This document shows positions 9,527 to 18,603 of a stretch of DNA of 64,000 bases, piece after piece. The position numbers and the translations under genes were made by a program. Numbering within the stretch: position 1 is the stretch's first letter; every line of letters begins with the position of its first letter. The notes under the pieces are model-generated. The model had not been told where the DNA came from and did no database searches. It worked only from the letters and a program-made list of their open reading frames with translations. Origin of the DNA: Methylobacterium sp. J-088 (GTDB taxonomy: Bacteria > Pseudomonadota > Alphaproteobacteria > Rhizobiales > Beijerinckiaceae); contig NZ_JAKSYH010000103.1 in NCBI RefSeq assembly GCF_022829295.1, forward strand, positions 33,235-97,234, in the 5' to 3' direction.

Positions 9527-10237
9527 ATGTCGTCCCCGAACTCGCCGACCCTGACCCTCGACGGCCTCGACCTCGCCGCCCTGCTCTGCTCCCGCGTCTG
9601 CCACGACGTGATCAGCCCCGTCGGCGCGATCGTCAACGGGCTCGAAGTCCTGGAGGACGACGAGGACGAATCGATGCGCACCTTCGCGCTGGAGCTGATC
9701 GGCAAGAGCGCCCGGCAGGCCTCGGCGCGGCTGAAATTCGCGCGGATCGCCTTCGGCGCCGCGGGATCGGCCGGCGCCTCGATCGACCTCGCCGATGCCG
9801 AAAGCGTCGCCAAGGGCATGTTCTCCGACGACAAGACCAAGCTGACCTGGAGCGCCCCGCAGGCGCTGTTTCCCAAGAACAAGGTCAAGCTGCTCCTCAA
9901 CCTCGTAATGATCGCCACGACCGCGATCCCGCGGGGCGGCGCGATCGACGTCGTGGTCTCCGGCGACGGCGCGGCGCCGAGCTTCGTGTTCAAGGCCAAG
10001 GGCTCGCATGCCCGCATTCCCCCGCACGTGGAGGAGCTGATGGCCGGCAGCCCCGAGAGTGGAACCGTCGATGCCCACGGCATCCTGCCGTTCTATGCCG
10101 GCCTCGTGGCGCGGGCCGCCGACATGAGTGTTCGATTCGCCATCCAGGATGATGAGGTGACGATCACGGCCGAGCCGACAGTGATCGAAGCATCCGTTGA
10201 ACCCTCCGATGAGGGTTCGAACACCACACTGGCGTGA
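9527..10237 (+). CDS. chpT: Histidine phosphotransferase ChpT
   Basis: A 236-aa protein that starts at the ATG at 9527 behind CCCGGAG. The phospho-acceptor helix reads RVCHDVISPVGAI, the diagnostic H-box of ChpT, followed by a degenerate HATPase-like domain without ATP-binding boxes. In Caulobacter ChpT passes phosphate from the kinase CckA to CtrA and CpdR, thereby controlling cell cycle, motility and chemotaxis genes. A CpdR-like response regulator is present later in this window at 58.8 kb. Here chpT sits directly upstream of a chemotaxis operon on the same strand, 103 bases before cheA. Confidence 0.92.
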   Translation: MSSPNSPTLTLDGLDLAALLCSRVCHDVISPVGAIVNGLEVLEDDEDESMRTFALELIGKSARQASARLKFARIAFGAAGSAGASIDLADAESVAKGMFSDDKTKLTWSAPQALFPKNKVKLLLNLVMIATTAIPRGGAIDVVVSGDGAAPSFVFKAKGSHARIPPHVEELMAGSPESGTVDAHGILPFYAGLVARAADMSVRFAIQDDEVTITAEPTVIEASVEPSDEGSNTTLA

Positions 10238-10340
10238 AATTCTGAAAAACTCCGGCGCGGGGCAGGAACTGAAACGCTTCCCTAACCGCGCCCGAGTAAG
10301 TACGGTGCGCGAGACCTTCTTCCGGTAACGAGTTGCGCCT

Positions 10341-13079
10341 ATGGACGACCTGCTTCGCGAGTTCCTGACTGAGAGCGGCGAGCATCTCGACACAGTCGAT
10401 GCAGAGCTCGTCCGATTTGAACAGGATCCGAATAATGAGACGATCCTTCGGAATATCTTCCGACTAGTCCATACAATCAAAGGAACGTGCGGTTTCCTAG
10501 GGCTTCCGCGCCTCGAAGCCTTGGCGCATGCGGCCGAGACCTTGATGGGCCGGTTCCGGGACGGGCTGCCCGCCACCTCCGCGTCGGTGACGCTGATCCT
10601 GCTGACCCTGGACCGGCTGAAGGAGATCCTGGCCGATCTGGAGGCCACCGGCACTGAGCCGGCGGGGTCGGACGACGACCTCATCTCCGCCCTGGAGCGC
10701 ATGGCCGAGGGCTCGGCCGAGGCATTGGAGCCGGCGGCTCCCCCGCCGCGGCCCGAGCCGGTGCTGCCCGATCCGGTGGTCCGCGAACTGAAGCCTGGCG
10801 AAGTCTCCCTCGACGACCTCGAGGCCGCCTTCCTGGCGGCGCCGGGGCCGGAAGAAGCGGATTTCGCAGCGCCTCCGCCCGTGGCGGCCGCCGCCCCTGC
10901 GCCCAAACCCGCCGCTCCCGCTCCGCAGGCGAGTGCGGCACCGGTCGAGGCCGTCGAGGCCGAGCCGGTGCGCGCCGAGAAGGCTGAGGGCGGCACCGAG
11001 GGCGAGACGACCCCGGGCGAGACCACTGCGGCCGCCAAGGGCAACCAGACGATCCGGGTGAGCGTCGAGACGCTCGAGCACCTGATGACGATGGTCTCGG
11101 AGCTGGTGCTGACCCGCAATCAGCTCCTCGAGATCGCCCGCCGGCACGAGGATTCGAGTTACAAGGTGCCGTTGCAGCGGCTGTCCCACGTCACGGCCGA
11201 GCTGCAGGACGGCGTGATGAAGACCCGCATGCAGCCGATCGGCAATGCGTGGCAGAAGCTGCCGCGCGTGGTCCGCGACCTCTCGGCGGAACTCGGCAAG
11301 CAGATCGACCTCGTGATGGTCGGCGCCGAGACCGAGCTCGACCGGCAGGTCCTTGAGGTGATCAAGGACCCGCTGACCCACATGGTCCGCAACTCGGCCG
11401 ATCACGGCCTCGAATCGACCGCCGAGCGCGTGGCGGCGGGCAAGCCCGCCCGCGGCACGATCCGGCTCGCCGCCTATCACGAGGGCGGCACGATCACGAT
11501 CGAGATCGCCGACGACGGCAAGGGCCTCAACCTCGCGGCGATTCGCCAGAAAGCGGTACAGCGCGGGATCGCCGCCCAGGCCGACGTCGACCGGATGACC
11601 GACGCGCAGGTCGCCAAGTTCATCTTCGACGCGGGCTTCTCCACGGCGGCGGCGGTGACCTCGGTGTCGGGCCGCGGCGTCGGCATGGACGTGGTCAAGA
11701 CCAACATCGAGACCATCGGCGGCCTGATCGACATCGCCACCACGGCGGGCCGGGGCACGACCTTCACCATCAAGATCCCGCTGACGCTGGCCATCGTGGC
11801 GGCGCTGATCGTGCGGGCCGGCGAGCACCGCTTCGCCCTGCCGCAGGTGGCGGTGCTGGAGCTGGTGCGGGTCGATGCCGGGGCGCAGCGGGTCGAGCGC
11901 ATCAACGGCGCGCCGGTTCTGCGCCTGCGCGAGCGGCTGCTGCCGATCGTGTCGCTCACCGGGCTGCTCGGGCAATCGCAGGCGGGCTCCGAGACGGAGC
12001 AGGCCGGCTTCGTGGTGGTCGCCCAGGTCGGGCGGGAGCGCTTCGGCATCCTCGTCGACGAGGTCTTCCACACGGAGGAGATCGTCGTGAAGCCGATGTC
12101 GGTGAAGCTTCGCCACATCCCGATGTTTGCCGGCAACACGATCCTCGGCGACGGCGCCGTGGTGCTGATCGTCGATCCGAACGGCGTCGCCCGGCAGGTG
12201 GCGCAGGGCGTTCAGGGCAGCGGCGGCCACGCCGAGACCGACGACGACGCGGCGGGCGAGGTGGTCGACAACAAGACCACGCTCCTGGTGTTCAAGGGCG
12301 GTCAGGGCAGCTTCAAGGCGGTGCCGCTGTCGCTGGTCACCCGCCTCGAGGAGATCGAGTGCGCGAAGGTCGAGTGGCTGGGCGGCCGCGCGCTGATCCA
12401 GTACCGCGGGCGCCTGATGCCGCTCGTCCCGGCGGATACGGCGATCACCATCAAGTCGGAGGGGACCCAGGCCCTGGTGGTGTTCTCCGACGGCGAGCGC
12501 GCCATGGGGCTCGTGGTCGACGAGATCGTCGACATCGTGGAGGAGCGGCTCGACATCGAGATCGCGGCCGACCGCTCGGACCTGATCGGCTCGGCGGTGC
12601 TGCGGGGCCGGGCGACCGACATCATCAACATCGCCCACTTCCTGCCGCTGGCCTACGACGACTGGGCGCGCGGCCTGAAGCGGCCCGAGCAACTCTCCAC
12701 GATCCTGCTGGTCGACGATTCAGCCTTCTTCCGCGACATGCTGACCCCGGTGCTGAAGGCGGCGGGTTATCAGGTGATCACGGCGGCGAGCGCGGAGGCG
12801 GCGCTCAACACGCTCCAGTCCGATCCGAAGATCGAGGTGGTGGTCACCGACCTGGAGATGCCGGGCCGCAGCGGCTTCGACCTCGTCGCCGCGATGCGCC
12901 GGGCCGAGCCGCGGCTCGCCGCACTCCCGGTGATCGGCCTCACCGGGGCGATCGGGGCCGACGCCGTGGAGCGGGCCCGGACCCTGGCGATCGCCGATCT
13001 CGTGGCGAAGTTCGATCGGGCCGGCCTGATCGCCGCCCTGGCCGAGCTCGGCGCCGAGACGGTCTCGAAGGCGGCCTGA
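10341..13079 (+). CDS. cheA: Hybrid chemotaxis histidine kinase CheA with C-terminal receiver domain
   Basis: A 912-aa protein. In order: Hpt domain with phospho-acceptor His44 in HTIKG; a Pro/Ala-rich linker (about 130-235); dimerisation and HATPase domains (NSADHGLES, IADDGKGLN, GRGVGMDVVKTN); a CheW-like domain (from about 480) and a second CheW-like region (from about 640); and a complete receiver domain at the C terminus (LLVDDSAFF, VVTDLEMPG, AKFD). The extra CheW region and fused receiver mark a hybrid CheA as known from alphaproteobacterial accessory che clusters; the receiver may act as a phosphate sink. It heads cheA-cheW-cheY-cheB-cheR. Confidence 0.95.
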   Translation: MDDLLREFLTESGEHLDTVDAELVRFEQDPNNETILRNIFRLVHTIKGTCGFLGLPRLEALAHAAETLMGRFRDGLPATSASVTLILLTLDRLKEILADLEATGTEPAGSDDDLISALERMAEGSAEALEPAAPPPRPEPVLPDPVVRELKPGEVSLDDLEAAFLAAPGPEEADFAAPPPVAAAAPAPKPAAPAPQASAAPVEAVEAEPVRAEKAEGGTEGETTPGETTAAAKGNQTIRVSVETLEHLMTMVSELVLTRNQLLEIARRHEDSSYKVPLQRLSHVTAELQDGVMKTRMQPIGNAWQKLPRVVRDLSAELGKQIDLVMVGAETELDRQVLEVIKDPLTHMVRNSADHGLESTAERVAAGKPARGTIRLAAYHEGGTITIEIADDGKGLNLAAIRQKAVQRGIAAQADVDRMTDAQVAKFIFDAGFSTAAAVTSVSGRGVGMDVVKTNIETIGGLIDIATTAGRGTTFTIKIPLTLAIVAALIVRAGEHRFALPQVAVLELVRVDAGAQRVERINGAPVLRLRERLLPIVSLTGLLGQSQAGSETEQAGFVVVAQVGRERFGILVDEVFHTEEIVVKPMSVKLRHIPMFAGNTILGDGAVVLIVDPNGVARQVAQGVQGSGGHAETDDDAAGEVVDNKTTLLVFKGGQGSFKAVPLSLVTRLEEIECAKVEWLGGRALIQYRGRLMPLVPADTAITIKSEGTQALVVFSDGERAMGLVVDEIVDIVEERLDIEIAADRSDLIGSAVLRGRATDIINIAHFLPLAYDDWARGLKRPEQLSTILLVDDSAFFRDMLTPVLKAAGYQVITAASAEAALNTLQSDPKIEVVVTDLEMPGRSGFDLVAAMRRAEPRLAALPVIGLTGAIGADAVERARTLAIADLVAKFDRAGLIAALAELGAETVSKAA

Positions 13080-13140
13080 TCCCGGCGCCGCCCGCCCCAC
13101 AGCGATCGCAACGATCGAAACGATCATCCGGAGAGTTCCG

Positions 13141-13665
13141 ATGCAGGCTGCCAATGCCAACGCCACCGGCGCCCAAGCGAGCACCAACGGCGTCGAGACC
13201 GGTGCCACCAACGACTTCGTGACGGTGTTTGTCGGCGAGACCCTGTTCGGGCTGGCGATCGAGCGGGTCCACGACGTGTTCGTGCCCTCCGGGGTGACGC
13301 CGGTGCCGCTCGCGCCGGCCGAGATCGTGGGCCTCCTGAACCTGCGCGGCCGCGTGGTCACCGCCATGAGCCTGCGCCGGCGCCTGGACCTGCCCGATGC
13401 GGAGGCGGAGGGCGAGGGCGGCAAGGCCAGTCCGAAGATGGCGATCGGCCTGGAACAGGCGGGCGAGACCTTCGCCCTCGTGGTCGACGGGGTCGGCGAG
13501 GTGCTGAAGCTCGGCGCCGATAGCCGGGAGGCGGTGCCGATCAACCTGGATCCGCGCTTCCGCAACCTCGCCACCTGTGTCCACCGCCTCGACGGGCGCC
13601 TGCTGGTGATCCTCGACGTGGATGCCCTCCTCGGCTTCACGGCGGCCGGCGCCAAGGCGGCTTGA
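13141..13665 (+). CDS. cheW: CheW coupling protein
   Basis: A 174-aa protein with the CheW SH3-like fold: VFVGETLFGLAIERVHDVF at the start of the domain, then IVGLLNLRGRVVTAM, the conserved family core, and LVVDGVGEVLKL. It couples chemoreceptors to CheA. The N-terminal 25 residues are a low-complexity Ala/Asn/Thr tail. The start has GGAGAG five bases upstream. It lies 61 bases after cheA and 11 bases before cheY, clearly in the same operon. No chemoreceptor gene is in the window. Confidence 0.94.
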   Translation: MQAANANATGAQASTNGVETGATNDFVTVFVGETLFGLAIERVHDVFVPSGVTPVPLAPAEIVGLLNLRGRVVTAMSLRRRLDLPDAEAEGEGGKASPKMAIGLEQAGETFALVVDGVGEVLKLGADSREAVPINLDPRFRNLATCVHRLDGRLLVILDVDALLGFTAAGAKAA

Positions 13666-13676
13666 GGGAGAGCCCG

Positions 13677-14069
13677 ATGAAGGCGCCGCACGAGACCAAC
13701 TGCCTGGTGGTGGACGATTCCGCGGTGATCCGGAAGGTCGCCCGGCGGATCATTGAGGACCTCGGCATGAATGTCAGCGAGGCGGAGGACGGCAGCGCCG
13801 CCCTCGAAGCCTGCGCGGCCCATATGCCGGACGCGATCCTGCTCGATTGGAACATGCCGAACATGGACGGCTACGCCTTCCTCCAGGCCCTGCGCCAGAG
13901 CGAGGGGGGCGAGTTCCCCAAGGTGTTGTTCTGCACCACCGAGAACGATGTCGGCGCTATCGCCCGGGCCCTCCGGGCGGGGGCGGACGAATACATCATG
14001 AAGCCGTTCGACCGCGATATCCTGACGGCCAAGCTCGAGCAGGTCGGGCTCGTCGCCGACGCGGCCTGA
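13677..14069 (+). CDS. cheY: Single-domain response regulator CheY
   Basis: A 130-aa receiver domain. The acidic pair is in LVVDDSAVI, the phospho-acceptor aspartate is in LLDWNMPNMDG, the conserved threonine is in CTTEND and the lysine is in IMKPFD. It has no output domain, as expected of CheY, which carries the signal from CheA to the flagellar switch or acts as a phosphate sink. The ATG at 13677 follows GAGGGAGAG; an upstream ATG at 13662 overlapping cheW is less likely. Confidence 0.92.
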   Translation: MKAPHETNCLVVDDSAVIRKVARRIIEDLGMNVSEAEDGSAALEACAAHMPDAILLDWNMPNMDGYAFLQALRQSEGGEFPKVLFCTTENDVGAIARALRAGADEYIMKPFDRDILTAKLEQVGLVADAA

Positions 14070-14122
14070 TCGTTTCGCGCCCCTTTACGCACATCCGCGC
14101 CCCCGTATCCGAGGCACGCATC

Positions 14123-15316
14123 ATGGCCCTGAGTCCCGCGGTTGCACCGCCCCGGAGCCCGCCCACCCAGAGCACGTCCGGGGCCGCCGCGATCCGGGTT
14201 CTGGTCGCCGACGATTCCGCCGTGGTGCGCGGCCTCGTGGCCCGCTGGATCGGCGAGGCCGGCTTCAGGCTGGTCGGCACCGCCTCCAACGGGCGGATCG
14301 CCATCGAAATGATGGCCAAGCACGATCCGGACGTGGTCCTGCTCGACATCGAGATGCCGGAACTCGACGGCACGACCGCGCTACCGCGCATGCTGGCCAT
14401 GAGCCCAAGCGTGCAGGTCGTCATGATGTCGACGCTGACCACGCGCAACGCCGACATCTCGCTGAAATGCCTCGCCCTCGGGGCGGTGGACTACATCGCC
14501 AAGCCCGAGAGCAGCCGCGGCGTCACCACCTCGGACGTGTTCCGGGCCGAGCTGATCGAGCGCGTGCGCGTGTTCGGTGCGGCCCGGGCCCGGATCCGGC
14601 GCCCGGCCTCCGCCCTCGCGCCGGCGGCCCATCCGGCGCCCGCCTCCCCCGTGGCGGCGCATGCGGCCCCAGCCGCGCCGCGCGCGCCGACACCTTTCAC
14701 CCTGCGGCCGAAGGTTCGCAGCCGCACGGCGCCCCGCGCCCTGCTGATCGGCTCCTCCACGGGCGGGCCCCGGGCGGTGGGCGAGATGCTGGAAGGGATC
14801 GGCGCGGCGACGCTCCGACGCCTGCCGGTTCTGATCGTGCAGCACATGCCGCCGATCTTCACCGCGGTGTTCGCCGAGCACCTGACGACCCGCACCGGAA
14901 TCCAGGCCGCCGAGGGCAAGCCCGACGAGCGGGTCGAGCCCGGCCGGATCTATGTCGCCCCGGGCGGCCGCCACATGGGCCTCGTGGCGGGCCCGAACGG
15001 ACCCATCATCAAGCTGACCGACGGGCCGCCGGTGAATTTCTGCCGGCCGGCGGTCGACGTTCTGTTCAAGGACGCGGCGGTCCTGTTCGGCGCCGCCACC
15101 GTCACCGTGATCCTCACCGGCATGGGCTCGGACGGCACCAACGGTGCCCGGGCGCTCACCGACGCCGGCGGCCCGGTCCTGGCCCAGGACGAGGCGACCA
15201 GCACGGTCTGGGGGATGCCGGGCAGCGTCGCCCGGGCCGGCCTCGCCGAGGCGGTCCTGCCGCTGCCGGACCTCGCGACGGCTCTGCGCGCCATGATCAC
15301 GGGTCAGCCGGCATGA
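14123..15316 (+). CDS. cheB: Chemotaxis protein-glutamate methylesterase CheB
   Basis: A 397-aa protein. The N-terminal receiver has VADDSAVVRG, a phospho-acceptor in LLDIEMPELDG and AKPES. A long Ala/Pro linker (about 160-205) leads to the methylesterase domain with the catalytic serine in IGSSTGGP, the histidine in VQHMPP and the aspartate in GMGSDGTNG. It removes methyl groups from chemoreceptor glutamates for adaptation. Its stop overlaps the cheR start as ATGA, so the two adaptation enzymes are translationally coupled. Confidence 0.96.
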   Translation: MALSPAVAPPRSPPTQSTSGAAAIRVLVADDSAVVRGLVARWIGEAGFRLVGTASNGRIAIEMMAKHDPDVVLLDIEMPELDGTTALPRMLAMSPSVQVVMMSTLTTRNADISLKCLALGAVDYIAKPESSRGVTTSDVFRAELIERVRVFGAARARIRRPASALAPAAHPAPASPVAAHAAPAAPRAPTPFTLRPKVRSRTAPRALLIGSSTGGPRAVGEMLEGIGAATLRRLPVLIVQHMPPIFTAVFAEHLTTRTGIQAAEGKPDERVEPGRIYVAPGGRHMGLVAGPNGPIIKLTDGPPVNFCRPAVDVLFKDAAVLFGAATVTVILTGMGSDGTNGARALTDAGGPVLAQDEATSTVWGMPGSVARAGLAEAVLPLPDLATALRAMITGQPA

Positions 15317-16179
15317 CCGAACTCGAATTCGAATTCCTGCGCGGCTTCCTCAAGCAGCGCTCCGGCCTCGCGCTGACCGCCGAGAAGCGCTACCTCGTGG
15401 AGAGCCGGCTGACCCCGATCTGCCGCCGCTGCGGGCTCGGAAGCCTTGGCGAGCTGATCAGCGCGCTCAAGCTTGGCCGGAATGGGGCGCTGGAGCGGAG
15501 CGTGGTCGAGGCGATGACCACGAACGAGACCTTCTTCTTCCGCGACCGGATCCCGTTCGACCTGTTCCGCGACACGCTGCTGCCGGAGGCGCTGATCCGC
15601 AATGCCAGCCGCCGCCGGCTTCGGATCTGGTGCGCGGCCTCCTCCACGGGCCAGGAGCCGTACTCGCTCGCCATGCTGCTGCAGGAGGCGGCGCCCCGGA
15701 TGCCGGGCTGGCAGGTCGAGATCGTGGCCACCGATATTTCCACCGAGGTGATCGAGAAGGCCAAGGCCGGGCTCTACAGCCATTTCGAGGTCCAGCGCGG
15801 CCTGCCGGTGCAGTGGCTGATCAAGTACTTCAATCAGGTCGGCGAGCAGTGGCAGATCGCCCAGAGTTTGCGCAATATGGTGGATTACCGCCAGCTCAAC
15901 CTGCTGCAAAGCTTCACGATGTTCGGCCAGTTCGACATCATCTACTGTCGCAACGTGCTGATCTACTTCGACGCGCCGACGAAATCGGACGTGCTGGCGC
16001 GGCTCGCCGCCCAGCTCGCGCCGGAGGGGGCTCTGCTTCTGGGCGCGGCCGAGACGGTGATCGGGCTGACCGACCGGCTCGCGCCCCATCCGAAGCATCG
16101 CGGCCTGTACACGCACGCCGCGCCGGCGGTGCGCCTGGGCGAGACGGCGGCGCCGCTGCGCGTGGCCGCAGGCGTCTGA
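15313..16179 (+). CDS. cheR: Chemotaxis protein methyltransferase CheR
   Basis: A 288-aa SAM-dependent methyltransferase. It has an N-terminal helical recognition domain, the TTNETFFFRD motif typical of CheR, the SAM-binding motif AASSTGQEPYSLAM, and CRNVLIYFD in the C-terminal half. It methylates receptor glutamates, opposite to CheB. The ATG overlaps the cheB stop. It is the last clear gene of the che operon; the following gene is exported and unrelated. No cheD or receptor gene is linked. Confidence 0.96.
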   Translation: MTELEFEFLRGFLKQRSGLALTAEKRYLVESRLTPICRRCGLGSLGELISALKLGRNGALERSVVEAMTTNETFFFRDRIPFDLFRDTLLPEALIRNASRRRLRIWCAASSTGQEPYSLAMLLQEAAPRMPGWQVEIVATDISTEVIEKAKAGLYSHFEVQRGLPVQWLIKYFNQVGEQWQIAQSLRNMVDYRQLNLLQSFTMFGQFDIIYCRNVLIYFDAPTKSDVLARLAAQLAPEGALLLGAAETVIGLTDRLAPHPKHRGLYTHAAPAVRLGETAAPLRVAAGV

Positions 16180-16211
16180 CGAACCGCAGACGATCACGAT
16201 CGGACGACGAC

Positions 16212-17648
16212 GTGGACGGTCATAGGTTGCTTGCGCGGCTGCTGCTTCTGCTTGCCGGTTCGGTCCTGACCTGCGTGTCGACCGCATCGGCGATGGAGTG
16301 CGCGCGGGTTTCGACTGCGGTCGAGGCGATCATCTGCGCGGATCCGGGACTGGCGGAGGCCGCTCGACGGCTCAACGCGGCGTACAAGCGCGCGGTCTCG
16401 GTCCGCGACGATCACAAGCGGATCACGGAGGATCAGCGCTTCTGGCTCAAGGCGACGCGTGATCGCTGTCGCGATGCGGCCTGCCTCGAAGAGGCCTATC
16501 GGGAGAGGCTGGCCCGCATCAAGAGCACGGTCGCGTGCGCCAATCCTGCCGATCCGAAACCTGCCGATCCGAAGCCTGCCGATCCGTTCGAGGCGTTGAC
16601 CTGCTCGGCCAACAATGCGGCGGATCTCGGACGGCTGGTCGCCACCCGGATGAATGCGTGGCGCCCCTACCTGACCCTCTTGAACGATTTTCCCCGCGAC
16701 GCCGCCGAGGCCGAACGACAATGGGATGCGGTCGTCAAGGCGAACGCAGCCGATCCCGGTCCCCATTGCCGAACGCTCGATTGCAAGTGCGCCGAGGCGG
16801 CCAGAAGGCTGGAAGAGGTCACCTTTCCAAAGGACGTCGTCGAGCGGTTTCTCGCTTGGCTCAATGGGAGCGGCCGCCGCTCGCCGTTCCTTGATCCCGA
16901 CCTCTGGGTGCTGGATGCATCCCGCGCCGAACCGCTCTGGGCCCGGAGGAACGGCCAGATCGTCTATTGCGGCGATCTGGCGGATTGGCTGCGCTCGGAG
17001 ATCTTCGAGCGGCCGAAGGGCCGGCCGCCCTTCCTCGACCGGCGACTGACGGCGGCCGAGGCCTTCAACCTGCGCTGGATGGTGGCGCCGGTCGATCCCG
17101 CAGCGACACCCAAGGATGAGGCGATCGCCGGCCTCACGATCTCGGCGATGGACAGTGTCCGGATCGACGCGGGCGGCTCCGCGAAATGCAGCGCCAACCC
17201 GCTGACCGGCGCGGTCTGGGTCCGGACGGCGTTTCCGTCGCCGGGTGAAAGCGCCTACGAAGGGCGCTCGTTCAGGATCGTCACCCTGCGGCCGAAGCCG
17301 GTGGAGCGGCAGACGCCGGCCTGCGCCCTGGACGACGGCGAGCCCGACCCGTTCTTCGGCGGGTCGACCTATACGTCCGATATCGTGATCGCCGACATCC
17401 TCGGTGGGCCCTTCATTCGACCGGATGGGGATTTCTGGCTGAAGCTCGACACCGATCGATGGCTGCGGTTCCGCCGCGACATGACCAGCGACGCGAGACC
17501 GGCCGCCCCCCGATTCCTCATCCTCTCCAAGGAGGCGTTCGACACGCTCGCTACGCGGAGCACGACATTCGGACAGTTGGCCGAGGCGCTCCGGGCGCGC
17601 GTCCCGGCCGGTTCCGGGCCGGAGGCGGGAAAGGCCGCCACGCCCTGA
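16212..17648 (+). CDS. Exported protein with N-terminal LprI-like domain
   Basis: A GTG start at 16212 gives 478 aa and a signal peptide (LLARLLLLLAGSVLTCVSTASA). Residues about 25-90 (MECARVSTAVEAIICADPGL, then FWLKATRDRCRDAACL) match the lysozyme-inhibitor LprI N-terminal domain family. Three copies of a 15-bp unit at 16545-16586 code for a PADPK linker. The large C-terminal part has several cysteines and no family that I recognise. It lies 33 bases after cheR but looks functionally unrelated. A periplasmic role is likely; the substrate is unknown. Confidence 0.7.
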   Translation: MDGHRLLARLLLLLAGSVLTCVSTASAMECARVSTAVEAIICADPGLAEAARRLNAAYKRAVSVRDDHKRITEDQRFWLKATRDRCRDAACLEEAYRERLARIKSTVACANPADPKPADPKPADPFEALTCSANNAADLGRLVATRMNAWRPYLTLLNDFPRDAAEAERQWDAVVKANAADPGPHCRTLDCKCAEAARRLEEVTFPKDVVERFLAWLNGSGRRSPFLDPDLWVLDASRAEPLWARRNGQIVYCGDLADWLRSEIFERPKGRPPFLDRRLTAAEAFNLRWMVAPVDPAATPKDEAIAGLTISAMDSVRIDAGGSAKCSANPLTGAVWVRTAFPSPGESAYEGRSFRIVTLRPKPVERQTPACALDDGEPDPFFGGSTYTSDIVIADILGGPFIRPDGDFWLKLDTDRWLRFRRDMTSDARPAAPRFLILSKEAFDTLATRSTTFGQLAEALRARVPAGSGPEAGKAATP

Positions 17649-17713
17649 GTGAATCCTGTCGGCAGGGCCTGTTCGATCGATCCGCCGAGCCGAACGCATC
17701 GCGCTTTTCCAAT

Positions 17714-17733
17714 GGAGCGGTCGAAACCGCTCC
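17714..17733. terminator. Hairpin after the LprI-like gene
   Basis: Perfect 8-bp stem GGAGCGGT/ACCGCTCC with a CGAA tetraloop, 65 bases after the stop of the LprI-like gene. No T-run follows, so intrinsic termination is uncertain, but the stem is strong and sits in the gap before the next gene. Confidence 0.45.
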
Positions 17734-17858
17734 GGACGATGTCACAACCACCTCAATTGCAGATTCGCCGGGAAACGCATCCTTAAGGACTACGTGGGTA
17801 AATTGCACACGGACCCGCCGCCGGTCGACTCCGGCAGTTCCGTGCCCCGAGCGTTTCC

Positions 17859-18470
17859 ATGAGCAGCATCAGTTCCACCACGGCGTCGCAGCTCTACGCG
17901 CCGCGACGGTCGACCCAGGACAGCCCGCAGACGCGGATGGCCGACACGATCAGCAGCGCGCTGTCGGCCGGCACCCTCAGCAGCACCGACGCCACTGCCC
18001 TGACCAGCGCCCTGTCGTCGATCGACTCCGGCCTGTCGGCGGACCGCGCGAACGTCAGCAGCGGCACCGAGGCCAAGCTCGACCCGTCCTCCATGAAGGA
18101 CCGGGTCGACAGCCTGATCGCCGATCAGGTCAGCAGCGGCAGCCTGACCGACGATCAGGCCACCGAGCTGAAGACCCTGTTCGCCAGCCACGGCCGGAGC
18201 ACCCAGACCGCCGACGCAGCGGATGGCGGCGTCTCGGGTGCGGGCGGCCCGCCGCCGGGACCCCCGCCGGGCTCGCCGCCCCCCGACGCCGCCTCCGGCA
18301 GCGGCACCTCCGGTTCGTCGAGCAGCGCCGACACGTCGTCGACCAACGATCTCCTGGCCGGCTTCCTCCAGCAACTCCAGAACAGCCAGTCGCCCAGCGT
18401 CGGCTACGGGGCGAGCGGCAGCAGCGGCAGCTCCCGCATCTCGGCCCTGCTGGTCGACTTCCGGAGCTGA
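17859..18470 (+). CDS. Ser/Thr-rich hypothetical protein with poly-proline segment
   Basis: A 203-aa protein of low complexity. An N-terminal Ser/Thr/Ala-rich region contains two similar helical stretches (SALSAGTLSSTDATALTSAL and QVSSGSLTDDQATELKTLF) that resemble a duplicated short helix-loop-helix. A GGPPPGPPPGSPPP stretch and a Ser/Gly-rich tail follow. There is no signal peptide or catalytic motif. Similar Ser-rich proteins with degenerate EF-hand-like repeats occur in Hyphomicrobiales with no assigned function. Its codon use matches the host. The gene is monocistronic. Confidence 0.6.
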   Translation: MSSISSTTASQLYAPRRSTQDSPQTRMADTISSALSAGTLSSTDATALTSALSSIDSGLSADRANVSSGTEAKLDPSSMKDRVDSLIADQVSSGSLTDDQATELKTLFASHGRSTQTADAADGGVSGAGGPPPGPPPGSPPPDAASGSGTSGSSSSADTSSTNDLLAGFLQQLQNSQSPSVGYGASGSSGSSRISALLVDFRS

Positions 18471-18603
18471 CGCGGTCGCCTCCCGGCGCTGCGCCCATCG
18501 TCCGGCGCATCGCCCGCCTGCGCCGGGCGGGGTCGACCGGGGCCTCGCGCCGCGGCATCGTCCACCCGCATTCGCGAGGCCGGGGACGGCCGGGAGGCTC
18601 GGC

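Noticed and set aside
10497..12692. 731-codon minus-strand frame
   Set aside because: Antisense to cheA; the His/Asp/Leu-rich translation is typical of the reverse complement of GC-biased codons.
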